This document shows positions 56,179-64,000 of a stretch of DNA of 64,000 bases, in pieces; the stretch's first letter is position 1; each line of letters opens with the position of its first letter. A model generated the notes under the pieces. That model saw only the letters and a list, made by a program, of their open reading frames with translations. It ran no database searches and was not told where the DNA came from. This DNA is from WTKG01 sp963735005 (GTDB taxonomy: Bacteria; Actinomycetota; Actinomycetes; Actinomycetales; Demequinaceae): assembly GCA_963735005.1 (NCBI GenBank), contig CAVTJA010000005.1, positions 424,739-488,738 of the forward strand. The letters run 5' to 3'. The position numbers and the translations under genes were made by a program.

Positions 56179-57651
56179 ATGACAGCTGTGGCGGTCGCAC
56201 GAGGCGCAAGCGGGCGACCGCTTCCGCGCATCATCCAAGGCGGGATGGGCTTCGCGGTGTCGTCGTGGCGCCTCGCGTCCGAGGTGTCTCGCCGCGGCCA
56301 GCTGGGCGTCGTGTCCGGCACCGGCCTCGACATCGTGCTCGCGCGCAGGCTGCAGGACGGCGACTCCGGCGGCGCGATGCGGCGGGCGCTAGACGCATTC
56401 CCCGTGCCCGCCGTCGCCAAGCGCGTCCTCGACCGCTACTTCCGCGCCAAGGGCCGCCCTGACGGTGTCGCCTACCGACCCACGCCCAAGCTCGCGGTGC
56501 GCCAGACGCGCGCGGCCCAGGAACTCGCGATCGTGGGCAACTTCGCGGAGGTATGGCTGGCCAAGGAGGGTCACGACCAGCCCGTCGGCATCAATTACCT
56601 TGAGAAGGTCCAGATGGCCACCCCGGCGGCCGCGTACGGCGCGATGCTCGCGGGCGTGGACTACGTGCTGATGGGTGCGGGCATTCCGCGGGACATCCCG
56701 CAGCTGCTCGACGACCTCGCCGAGCACCGTGCCATCGCGTTCCCCGTGGACGTCGCGGGTGCCGCGGCCGGCGAGCACACCGTTGACCTTGACCCGGTCG
56801 GGATCCTCGAGCGCGAGCTGCCGCCTCTGGCGCGCCCGGTGTTCATCGCCATTATCTCCGCGCACATCCTCGCCAGCTACCTGGTCAAGGAGCCGCACAC
56901 CCGGCCCGACGGATTCGTCATCGAGGGGCCAACCGCGGGCGGCCACAACGCGCCCCCACGCGGCAAGCTCGTGGTCGACGAGTCGGGCCAGCCGGTGTTC
57001 GGGCCACGGGACGACGCTGACGTCGCCAAGGTCGCGGAGTGCGGGCTACCGTTCTGGCTGGCAGGCGGCAAGGGCACCCCGGAGGGCCTCGCCGAGGCAG
57101 AGGCCGCGGGCGCGGCCGGCATCCAGGTAGGCACCATCTTCGCGCTGAGCAACGAGTCTGGGCTGGACCCAAACCTGCGGGAGGGCCTGGTCGCGGATGC
57201 CGCGGACGGCACGCTCACCGTCCGCACCGACCGCCTCGCCTCGCCCACGGGCTTCCCGTTCAAGGTCGCGAGTGTGCCGGAAACGCTGAGCGACCCGGAC
57301 CAGGCTGAGGCCAGGCCGCGCATGTGCGACCTCGGGTTCCTGGGCACGCCGTTCGCCACGAAACGCGGCGGCGTGGGCTACCGGTGCCCGTCAGAGCCGC
57401 TCGATGCGTTCGTCCGCAAAGGCGGGGACGCTGCCGACGTCGAGGGCCGCGTGTGCCTGTGCAACGCGCTCACGGCCAACGTGGGGCTTCCGCAGGTGCG
57501 CCCGGACGGCTACGTCGAGCAGGCGCTCGTGACGCTCGGGAACGACCTGGACGGGCCCAAGCGGCTCGCCGGGATGTTCCCTGCCGGCTGGTCTGCGCGG
57601 CAGGCGCTCGCGTGGCTGCTGGGCGAACCAGCGCACGCGGCCACCGCGTAG
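56179..57651 (+). CDS. Nitronate monooxygenase family (2-nitropropane dioxygenase-like) flavoprotein
   Basis: 490 residues of a TIM-barrel FMN enzyme: IIQGGMGFAVSSW at the N-terminus, PVGINYLEK, GAGIPRDIP, the FMN-phosphate loop EGPTAGGHNAPPRG and the barrel-end AGGKGTPEG/GIQVGTIFA. It is longer than typical NMOs (about 330-370) with a Cys-containing C-terminal part (CLCNALTANVGLPQ), as in a subgroup of NPD-like proteins; substrate unknown. GGGAGG precedes ATG 56179, and a palindromic operator lies upstream. The frame upstream of 56179 is not used. Confidence 0.88.
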   Translation: MTAVAVARGASGRPLPRIIQGGMGFAVSSWRLASEVSRRGQLGVVSGTGLDIVLARRLQDGDSGGAMRRALDAFPVPAVAKRVLDRYFRAKGRPDGVAYRPTPKLAVRQTRAAQELAIVGNFAEVWLAKEGHDQPVGINYLEKVQMATPAAAYGAMLAGVDYVLMGAGIPRDIPQLLDDLAEHRAIAFPVDVAGAAAGEHTVDLDPVGILERELPPLARPVFIAIISAHILASYLVKEPHTRPDGFVIEGPTAGGHNAPPRGKLVVDESGQPVFGPRDDADVAKVAECGLPFWLAGGKGTPEGLAEAEAAGAAGIQVGTIFALSNESGLDPNLREGLVADAADGTLTVRTDRLASPTGFPFKVASVPETLSDPDQAEARPRMCDLGFLGTPFATKRGGVGYRCPSEPLDAFVRKGGDAADVEGRVCLCNALTANVGLPQVRPDGYVEQALVTLGNDLDGPKRLAGMFPAGWSARQALAWLLGEPAHAATA

Positions 57652-57657
57652 GCGCGG

Positions 57658-58938
57658 CTAAGACTCGTCGGCCGGGGCTTCCTCGGGAACCTCGGCGGCG
57701 GCGAGCGCTTCTGCCAGCGGCGCCGAGACGATGTTCACCTGCCACGGGCGCGCCCCGCGGCCCTCAAGGTAGGCGCGCACGCCCTCGGGCGAGGGGTCGG
57801 GGTAATCCCAGCACAGGCGCCGCACGGCGTCGGGCTGGATGAGGTTCTCCTGCGGCAAGTCGTGCTTGTCCGCGAGCGCCGACACCGTCGCCTTCGCGGC
57901 CGACAACCGCGCAAAAGCATCGGGTCGCTTGTCCTGCCACGAGCGCGGCTCCGGCGGGCCGTCGGAGGCAGGGCCGCGGCGCGGCGGCAGCTCGGATTCC
58001 GGCAGCTGCATGGCGCGCTCGATGGCCTTGTACCACTGTGGGGCGCGCCGCTTGGTGCCGCGCGACTGGAATTCGCGCACCTTCATGAGCTCGTCGAAGG
58101 AGGTGGGCTTGGCGATCGCGGCGGCGATGATGGCCTGGTCGCGCAGCACCCGCCCGGGGGAGATGTCGCGGTCTTGCCCCTGCTCCTCGCGCGCCTCCCA
58201 CATGGACTTGATGATGCCGAGCCCGCGCGGGTCCCGGATGCGGCCCTTGCCGGCGATGCGCCGCCACGGGTCAACCTTGGGGGCCGGGGGAGGGGCAAGG
58301 CGCACGGCCTCAAATTCCTGGCGTGCCCACTCGAGCTTGCCTGCCTCCTCCAGGTGGCCAACCATGGCCGCGTGCAGCTCGATGAGCACCTCGACGTCGA
58401 GCGCCGCGTAATTGAGCCACGCGTCCGGCAGGGGGCGCTCGGACCAGTCCTGCGCGGAGTGCTCCTTGGCGAGGGTCAGCCCAAGCTCGCGCTCGACCAC
58501 TGCGGCGAGCCCCACCTTGGGCCAGCCGAGTAGCCGCGCGCCAAGCTCTGTGTCGAACACGCGCGCTGGCTCCATGCCGAGCTCGCGCAGGCCCGGCAGG
58601 TCCTGGCTGGCGGCGTGGAGGATCCATTCCGCGTCGCGCAGTGCGTCGGACAGCGCGGACAAGTCGGGGAGCGCGTCCGTGTCGATGAGCGCGATGCCCG
58701 CGCCTTCACGCTTGAACTGCGCCAAGTACGTCTTCTGGCCGTAGCGGAACCCGGACGCACGCTCGGCGTCTACGGCGACGGGGCCGGTCGCGGTGGCGAA
58801 GCGGCGCACGACCTCTCCCAGCGCGTCGGGCGTATCGACGATGGGCGGCACGCCGTGAGCGGGGGCTGACAGGACCTTCACGGGCGCGTCGTCGCCGGTG
58901 TCCGGCTGTGAAGTTTGGGGGTGGGGAGCGTCGGTCAC
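57658..58938 (-). CDS. rnd: RNase D-like 3'-5' exoribonuclease with HRDC domain
   Basis: 426 residues. DEDDy exonuclease domain: AVDAERASGF (DXE), LHAASQDLPGL, FDTELGARLL and YAALDVEVL. An HRDC domain follows (about 230-310), then a C-terminal extension. It processes structured RNA such as tRNA precursors. GTG 58938 overlaps the DUF3000 stop (GTGA), so it is the second gene of that operon. From memory the order Rv2680 (DUF3000)-Rv2681 (RNase D)-dxs1 is the same. Confidence 0.93.
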   Translation of the reverse strand: MTDAPHPQTSQPDTGDDAPVKVLSAPAHGVPPIVDTPDALGEVVRRFATATGPVAVDAERASGFRYGQKTYLAQFKREGAGIALIDTDALPDLSALSDALRDAEWILHAASQDLPGLRELGMEPARVFDTELGARLLGWPKVGLAAVVERELGLTLAKEHSAQDWSERPLPDAWLNYAALDVEVLIELHAAMVGHLEEAGKLEWARQEFEAVRLAPPPAPKVDPWRRIAGKGRIRDPRGLGIIKSMWEAREEQGQDRDISPGRVLRDQAIIAAAIAKPTSFDELMKVREFQSRGTKRRAPQWYKAIERAMQLPESELPPRRGPASDGPPEPRSWQDKRPDAFARLSAAKATVSALADKHDLPQENLIQPDAVRRLCWDYPDPSPEGVRAYLEGRGARPWQVNIVSAPLAEALAAAEVPEEAPADES

Positions 58939-59498
58939 TTACCTGAACCTCGCAGCATCGTTACGCCGTCGGGGAGCGGGGGCACGCCCGCGCACGAGCC
59001 GAGCAGGTCCGCCCAGGCGCGCACGTGCATCGCCATGTCGGTGGATTCGGGCGTCCACGACACCCGCATCTCGACGCGCACTTGGGTGCCGTGCTCGGCG
59101 ATTTCCCCGAAGGCTTCGTCGGTGATCTTGGTGACGGTCCCGCCGAGCGCGTGGTGAGGGACGTCGTGCAGCGCGTCGCGGATCCACGACCACGCCACCT
59201 GGCCCCACAGCTCGTCGGCTCCGACCTCGGGCTCGACCGCGGCCTTGACGAGCGCGATCACCCGCAGCGTGCCCTCCCAGGCGTCCTGGCCGGCGGGGTC
59301 GTGCATCAAGACGAGCCGCCCGGAGGCCTCGCCAGCGTCCGGAGACACGACCTCGCCCGTGAGCGCCACCGCGTATGGTGCGATTCGGTTGGGCGCGGGG
59401 ACCTCGGCAAGGCGCACGTCGCTGCGAACATCGGCCTTGGCGATGCTCGACAGGACCTCCCGGAACTCCCGGGGCGCGTCCGCGCGGTTCTGGCTCAC
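58935..59498 (-). CDS. DUF3000 family protein
   Basis: 187 residues, alpha/beta, with conserved PAPNRIAPYAVALTGEVV and WSWIRDAL motifs. Function unknown; found beside the RNase D gene throughout actinomycetes, suggesting an RNA-related role by association only. GTG 59498 has TAGTCT six bases upstream and no Shine-Dalgarno. Confidence 0.9.
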   Translation of the reverse strand: MSQNRADAPREFREVLSSIAKADVRSDVRLAEVPAPNRIAPYAVALTGEVVSPDAGEASGRLVLMHDPAGQDAWEGTLRVIALVKAAVEPEVGADELWGQVAWSWIRDALHDVPHHALGGTVTKITDEAFGEIAEHGTQVRVEMRVSWTPESTDMAMHVRAWADLLGSCAGVPPLPDGVTMLRGSGK

Positions 59499-59504
59499 TT
59501 AATG

Positions 59505-59510
59505 AGACTA
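59505..59510 (-). promoter_or_regulatory. -10 hexamer of the DUF3000-rnd operon
   Basis: TAGTCT on the minus strand, six bases before GTG 59498. Confidence 0.5.
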
Positions 59511-59599
59511 CGGCTCAGCGCCGACGCGTGACGGGTACGCCACGCGGTTGCTGACCCTCTAGGCTGGTCCCCGTACCCGAGACCCGAAGGATTCAGGAC

Positions 59600-61033
59600 A
59601 TGGCGCAGGCTGACATTGGTGTGACCGGACTCGCGGTGATGGGCCGCAATCTCGCGCGGAACTTCGCGCGGAATGGCTACACCGTGGCGGTGCACAACCG
59701 CTCCCCCCAGAAGATGCAGTCGCTCATCGACGAGCACGGCGACGAGGGCGACTTCATCGGCTCCGAGAGCCTCGAGGACTTCGTCGCCTCGCTCAAGAAG
59801 CCGCGCACCGTGGTGATCATGGTTCAGGCGGGCGACGCCACGGACTCGGTGATCGACCACCTCACCCCGCTGCTGGAAAAGGGCGACATCATCGTCGACG
59901 CTGGCAACGCACACTTCCCGGACACCATCCGCCGCGAGAAGGACCTCGCCGCGAAGGGCCTGCATTTTGTGGGCTCGGGCGTGTCCGGCGGCGAGGAGGG
60001 CGCCCTGCTGGGTCCGTCGATCATGCCCGGCGGCTCCGCAGAGTCCTACAAGACGCTAGGCCCCATCCTCGAGAAGATTTCCGCCAAGGTGGACGGCGTG
60101 CCGTGCTGCACGCACGTGGGCCCCGACGGCGCCGGGCACTTCGTCAAGATGGTGCACAACGGCATCGAATACGCCGACATGCAGCTGATCGGCGAGGCGT
60201 ATCACATGCTCCGCGAGGGCCTCAAGCTTGAGCCCAAGGAGATCGCCGAGATCTTCAAGACCTGGAACGAGGGCGACCTCGAGAGCTTCCTGATCGAGAT
60301 CACCGCAGAGGTGCTCGCGCAGGTGGACGCCAAGACCGGCAAGCCGCTCGTGGACGTGATCGTGGACGAGGCTGGCCAGAAGGGCACCGGCCGCTGGACC
60401 GTCATCAGCGCGCTCGACCTTGGCGTTCCCGTCACCGGCATCGCCGAGGCAACCTTTGCCCGCGCCATCTCCTCCGGCCGCGCCCAGCGCGAGGCCGCCC
60501 GCGACGTCCTTGAGGGAAACGCAGGCGACTTCCACATCGGCAACCGCGAGGGCTTCATCGAGGACGTCCGCCTGGCGCTGTACGCGTCGAAGGTGGTGGC
60601 GTACTCGCAGGGCTTCGACCAGATCCAGGCGGCGTCGGACGAGTACGGCTGGAACGTCGACCGTGGCGCCATGGCCCGCATCTGGCGCGGCGGCTGCATC
60701 ATCCGCGCGCGCTTCCTCAACCGCATCACGGAGGCCTACGAGCGCAACGCGGATCTGCCCGCCCTGCTGGTCGACCCGTACTTTTCGAACGAGGTCGCCC
60801 AAGGCGTCAGCGCGTGGCGACGCGTGGTCTCGCAGGCCGCGCTCGCAGGTATCCCGGTGCCCGCGTTCGGTTCCTCGCTCAGCTACTACGACGCGCTGCG
60901 CTCGGAGCGCCTGCCCGCCGCCTTGATCCAGGGGCAGCGCGACTTCTTTGGCGCACACACCTACAAGCGCGTCGACGCCGAGGGCACGTTCCACACGTTG
61001 TGGTCCGACGACCGCACCGAGGTCGAGGCCTAG
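59600..61033 (+). CDS. gnd: 6-phosphogluconate dehydrogenase, decarboxylating (Gnd)
   Basis: Oxidises 6-phosphogluconate to ribulose 5-phosphate in the pentose phosphate pathway. 477 residues: Rossmann GLAVMGRNLARN, the NRSP following strand 2, MVQAGDATD, GSGVSGGEEGA, the catalytic Lys in HFVKMVHNGIEY, and the C-terminal RRDFFGAHTY-like end. NRSP suggests NADP preference. A TAGGCT hexamer at 59560-59565 and GAAGGA upstream of the ATG fit a leadered promoter. Confidence 0.97.
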   Translation: MAQADIGVTGLAVMGRNLARNFARNGYTVAVHNRSPQKMQSLIDEHGDEGDFIGSESLEDFVASLKKPRTVVIMVQAGDATDSVIDHLTPLLEKGDIIVDAGNAHFPDTIRREKDLAAKGLHFVGSGVSGGEEGALLGPSIMPGGSAESYKTLGPILEKISAKVDGVPCCTHVGPDGAGHFVKMVHNGIEYADMQLIGEAYHMLREGLKLEPKEIAEIFKTWNEGDLESFLIEITAEVLAQVDAKTGKPLVDVIVDEAGQKGTGRWTVISALDLGVPVTGIAEATFARAISSGRAQREAARDVLEGNAGDFHIGNREGFIEDVRLALYASKVVAYSQGFDQIQAASDEYGWNVDRGAMARIWRGGCIIRARFLNRITEAYERNADLPALLVDPYFSNEVAQGVSAWRRVVSQAALAGIPVPAFGSSLSYYDALRSERLPAALIQGQRDFFGAHTYKRVDAEGTFHTLWSDDRTEVEA

Positions 61034-61036
61034 CCC

Positions 61037-62263
61037 ATGACCGCTCCCGTCCCCGTCGTCGTCGGCGGAGACATCGGGGCGTACGCGCTCATCCGAGCCT
61101 TCCACGAACGCTTCGGCGTCAAGGGGGTGCTGGTCGCGGCGCGCCACACGCGGGCGTTCGCGCACACGCGCATCGCCGAGGTGCACACGGCGCAGGTGGA
61201 CGACGAGGCCGCCCTCGTGGCCGCGTTGCTGGACGTGGCCGCGGCTCACCCGGGCAAGCAGCTGATCCTGCTGACGAACGCCGACTGGTACGTCGAGGTG
61301 ATCGTGCGCAACCGCGCGGCGCTCGAGGAGCACTACGCGATCCCGATGTGCTCCCAGGCCGCGTTCGACCGCATCAGCTCAAAGAAGGCTTTCCAGGACG
61401 ACTGCGAGGGCCTCGGCATCCCGGTCCCCAAGGCCGTCGCGGTGGACGTCGCCACGGCCAAGCCGGCCGATGACGACACCCTGCTCGCGCCGCTCACGTA
61501 CCCCGTCATCGGCAAGCCGGCGTCGAGCGCGGAGTACCACTACGCGTCGTTCAAGGGCAAAAAGAAGATCTTCCACCTCGAGACGCGGGCCCAGGTCGAC
61601 GCGCTGTTGGCGGCGCTGCGCGGCTCGGGCTTCGCGGGCACGTTCATGCTGCAGGAGTTCATCCCTGGCGACGAGACGCAGATGCGCTCGCTCACCGCGT
61701 ATCGCGACAGCAACGGCGACGTCACGATGCTGTGCACCGGCCGGGTGTTGCTCGAGGAGCACACGCCAGGCACGCTTGGCATCCCGGCCGCGATCCTCAC
61801 CGAGCCGTACGAGGACGCGATGGAAGCGATGAGCCGCTACCTGGAGCACATCGACTACCGCGGCCTTGCCAACGCCGACTACAAGCGCGACGCCCGCAGC
61901 GGCCAGCACGTCTTCTTCGAGGTCAACCCGCGCGTGGGCCGCAACAACTACTACGCGACCGCCGCGGGCGTGAACGTGGCGGACTTCGTCGCCGCGGACG
62001 TCGCGGGCGAGCGCCGCGAGCAGGTGCGCGCCACGCGCGAGGTGCTGTACAGCGTCGTCCCGCTGCGGTTGCTGACCCGCTACCTGCTTGACCGCGAGCT
62101 TCGCCGCCGAGTGGTGCGCGCCGCGCACAGGGGCATGGCGCGGCCGCTGTTCTACCGAGGCGACGGCGCGCCCCGGCGGTTCGCCATCATCGCGGGCGTG
62201 ACGCTCAACTACGTGCGCAAATACCGCAGGTACTACCCGAAGCCCACCGCCGACGGCGCGTAG
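61037..62263 (+). CDS. ATP-grasp ligase, D-aspartate-ligase-like
   Basis: 408 residues. A Rossmann-like pre-ATP-grasp region (VVVGGDIGAYALIRAFHERFG) is followed by an ATP-grasp core: VIGKPASSAEY as the ATP-lysine region, LQEFIPGDE, and the Mg site FFEVNPRVGRNN. A basic C-terminal tail resembles that of membrane-edge ligases. It resembles enzymes that add D-aspartate or similar acids to peptidoglycan precursors. Many relatives in this order have dicarboxylic acids in their cross-bridge, so a wall role is plausible but unproven. It follows gnd by three bases. Confidence 0.8.
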   Translation: MTAPVPVVVGGDIGAYALIRAFHERFGVKGVLVAARHTRAFAHTRIAEVHTAQVDDEAALVAALLDVAAAHPGKQLILLTNADWYVEVIVRNRAALEEHYAIPMCSQAAFDRISSKKAFQDDCEGLGIPVPKAVAVDVATAKPADDDTLLAPLTYPVIGKPASSAEYHYASFKGKKKIFHLETRAQVDALLAALRGSGFAGTFMLQEFIPGDETQMRSLTAYRDSNGDVTMLCTGRVLLEEHTPGTLGIPAAILTEPYEDAMEAMSRYLEHIDYRGLANADYKRDARSGQHVFFEVNPRVGRNNYYATAAGVNVADFVAADVAGERREQVRATREVLYSVVPLRLLTRYLLDRELRRRVVRAAHRGMARPLFYRGDGAPRRFAIIAGVTLNYVRKYRRYYPKPTADGA

Positions 62264-62266
62264 GGG

Positions 62267-63004
62267 CTACTTGACCCAGCGCGTCATCCGGTAGTCGCCG
62301 GCCACCAGCTCGAACGAGCGGGACATGCCCCTTGGCACCGGGGGGATCTCGGGGCCTGTCTCGTCGCCGGTTTCGGGGCTTGTGGTGAGGCAGTACTCGT
62401 CCACGAGGTCGCGGTCGAGGAACAATACGGCGAGCTGCGGGCCGCCCTCGAGCAGCACGCGGTTGAAGCCCGCGGTGGCGAGCTCCTTGATGGCGCTGCG
62501 CGGCGAAAAGGTGTCGTTGCCCGCGATGAGCGTGCGCGCCTTCCACTCGGCGCCAAGCCGGCGCGTGGCGGGGGAGCCGCCGGAGGTGAGGATCCACGCG
62601 TCGGCGGGCGTGAGGGTGCTGGGAATGTTACCGGTGTAGCTGACGACCGCGAGGGCCGGGAGTTCGGCCTGGCCGCCGATGCGGCGCGCCTTGCGGATCT
62701 CGTCCGAGAGTTGCAGCGGGCCGTAGCGTTCCTTGCGCGCCGTGTTCGCGCCCACGACTACGACGTCCGTGGTGGCGCGTAGCGTGCGAAGGATGCGCAG
62801 GTCCGCGTCCGAGTTGAGCGAGCGCGAGGAGCCGTCCGGGCCGCTGGCCCTGCCGTCCTTCGAGGAGATCAGCCCCAGGCGCACCTTGCCGGGCCGGTGG
62901 TTGTAAAGCTTGCGCAGCTCGACCTCGTTGGGGTCCGGCTGGATGGTCTCCTCGGTGGGGGAAACCTTTGTCAGGGTTGCGCCCTCAGCGCCTGTGTCTG
63001 TCAC
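62267..63004 (-). CDS. RibD C-terminal/dihydrofolate reductase-like reductase
   Basis: 245 residues of the pyrimidine reductase half of RibD without the deaminase half: VRLGLISSKDGRASG, LRTLRATTDVVVVGANTARKERY, and LLEGGPQLAVLFLDRDLVDEY. In M. tuberculosis the similar Rv2671 sits beside the AFG1 ATPase gene and can act as a dihydrofolate reductase analogue (from memory); the reaction here is not established. GTG 63004 has TAGCCT six bases upstream. Confidence 0.87.
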   Translation of the reverse strand: MTDTGAEGATLTKVSPTEETIQPDPNEVELRKLYNHRPGKVRLGLISSKDGRASGPDGSSRSLNSDADLRILRTLRATTDVVVVGANTARKERYGPLQLSDEIRKARRIGGQAELPALAVVSYTGNIPSTLTPADAWILTSGGSPATRRLGAEWKARTLIAGNDTFSPRSAIKELATAGFNRVLLEGGPQLAVLFLDRDLVDEYCLTTSPETGDETGPEIPPVPRGMSRSFELVAGDYRMTRWVK

Positions 63005-63010
63005 GCAAGC

Positions 63011-63016
63011 AGGCTA
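63011..63016 (-). promoter_or_regulatory. -10 hexamer of the RibD-like gene
   Basis: TAGCCT on the minus strand, six bases before GTG 63004. A TAGGGT at 63025-63030 on the plus strand, eight bases before GTG 63039, is the matching element for zapE. Confidence 0.5.
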
Positions 63017-63038
63017 TCGCGAACTAGGGTTGTCCGTC

Positions 63039-64000
63039 GTGGCACAGACTCTGGCCGGGCGGCGCCCGGAGCTCGATTCGGCGGCGCTCGTCGGCCAATT
63101 GGTGGTGCCCCCGCACTTCGCTTCCGCGAGCTTCGAGACGTACCGGCCCGACGCCGCGTTCCCCAGTCAGGCGGCCGCGCGCGACGCTGTGGCCCACTTT
63201 GGCAAGCTTGCGACGGGACGACGCCGTGTGCAGCCTGGTCAGGGCGTCTACCTCGACGGCGGCTTTGGCGTGGGCAAGACGCATTTGCTGGCGTCCCTCG
63301 CGCACCTGGCGGGCGGCGACGCCGCGTATGGGACGTTCGTGGAGGTCACCGCGCTGGTGGGCGCTCTTGGCTTTGTGCCGGCCCGCGACGCGCTCTCTGA
63401 GTTCAGGCTGCTGTGCGTGGACGAGTTCGAGCTTGACGACCCGGGAGACACCCTGCTGATGGCGCGGCTGATGCGCGAGCTGCGAGACCGCGGCGTGTGG
63501 CTGGCGGCGACGTCCAACACGCCCCCTGGCGCGCTGGGCGAGGGGCGGTTCGCGGCCGAGGACTTCCGCCGCGAGATCCAGGGCCTATCCGACGCCTTCA
63601 TGGTGCGTCACTATCGAGGGCGAGGACTACCGGCACCGCGCCGCGGCGGCATTCCCGCCGCCCGCGGCCGTTGACGAAGTGTTGTCCTCCGCCGCCGGTG
63701 CGACGGCCACGTGCGACACGTGGGGCGAGCTCATCGACGACCTCGCCGACGTGCACCCCTCAAAGTACGGGGCCTACGTCGACGGCGTGGAGGTCGTGGG
63801 GCTGACGGGCGTCGCGCCCCTGGCGGACCAGGCGCAGGCGCTGCGGTTCGTCGCGCTGGTGGACCGGCTCTACGACCGCGACGTGCGGGTGGTCGCGTCC
63901 GGCGGCTCGCTGGGAGACGTGTTCCCTGCCGACATGCTTGCGGGCGGCTTCCGCAAGAAGTATCTGCGCGCGCTCAGTAGGCTGGCCGCGATGAGCTCAT
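63039..64000 (+). CDS. zapE: Cell-division ATPase ZapE (AFG1 family), frameshifted and cut off
   Basis: An AAA-type ATPase with Walker A GGFGVGKTHLL and Walker B LLCVDEFELDD. In the frame from GTG 63039 the match holds to DAFMVR (about 63608) and then ends in an Arg-rich tail with a stop at 63674. The adjacent frame reads TIEGEDYRHRAAAAF, an expected AFG1 continuation, and stays open to base 64000 with the conserved SKYGAYVDG and MLAGGFRKKYLRA. One missing base near 63610 explains it. The 3' end lies beyond the window. Confidence 0.9.

Overview
The window is about 70% G+C DNA from an actinomycete (Actinomycetota). Several genes belong to families largely confined to that phylum: SepH, DUF4193, DUF3000, DUF3159, DUF4192, DUF5998, a PASTA kinase paired with an Rv2175c-like regulator, a dihaem QcrC and a fourth cytochrome oxidase subunit, CtaF. 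Gene content and the DUF5998/ParE/ParC/SepH set fit Micrococcales (Cellulomonas/Demequina-like), but that rank is an inference. It is a dense core-genome segment. I see no phage, integrase, insertion sequence, CRISPR array, rRNA or tRNA. No gene-free gap exceeds 300 bases; the two largest (7757-8007 and 11965-12221) both hold the hairpin element described below.

Layout. 1-4806: a cut-off membrane protein, nadA, a glycerate kinase-like gene, a small membrane protein, a HesB-type Fe-S protein, and a cysteine-desulfurase-fold protein that has lost its PLP lysine. 4839-16256: aerobic respiration, with ctaCDF on the plus strand and ctaE-qcrCAB on the minus strand, enclosing a secreted repeat protein, a UvrA-like ATPase and superoxide dismutase. 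16348-28952: a lone receiver protein, trpD, an ankyrin protein, an exonuclease-UvrC fusion, acyl-CoA synthetase, ROK glucokinase, PlsC, PPi-type phosphofructokinase, DAHP synthase, and a divergent PASTA kinase/HTH pair. 29072-44364: DUF4192, the principal sigma factor, an EamA transporter, two paralogous small membrane proteins, a broken acetyltransferase, parE, a ThrE exporter, parC, DUF5998, a phosphodiesterase, sepH and an inositol monophosphatase. 44492-50616: DUF4193, dut, an OB-fold protein, DUF3159, two TrkA potassium-channel subunits, an APC permease and a TrmA-type methyltransferase. 50682-64000: a lipoprotein, acnA, dxs, a nitronate monooxygenase, an RNase D, DUF3000, gnd, an ATP-grasp ligase, a RibD-like reductase and zapE (cut off).

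From memory, the gene order resembles two regions of Mycobacterium tuberculosis that are separate there: roughly Rv2175c-Rv2205c (PknL to the glycerate kinase) and Rv2670c-Rv2703 (AFG1 ATPase to SigA). Here they adjoin near 29 kb.

Three patterns run across the window. (1) The last genes of both respiratory operons are followed at once by long perfect hairpins whose stems differ completely but whose 28-29 nt loops are nearly identical. (2) Many genes lack a Shine-Dalgarno and have a TAGACT-like -10 hexamer 6-8 nt upstream of the start codon, which predicts widespread leaderless mRNA. (3) Four genes (acetyltransferase, parC, acnA, zapE), and perhaps two more, carry one-base frameshifts. Because acnA, parC and zapE are otherwise intact, assembly errors are likelier than gene decay.
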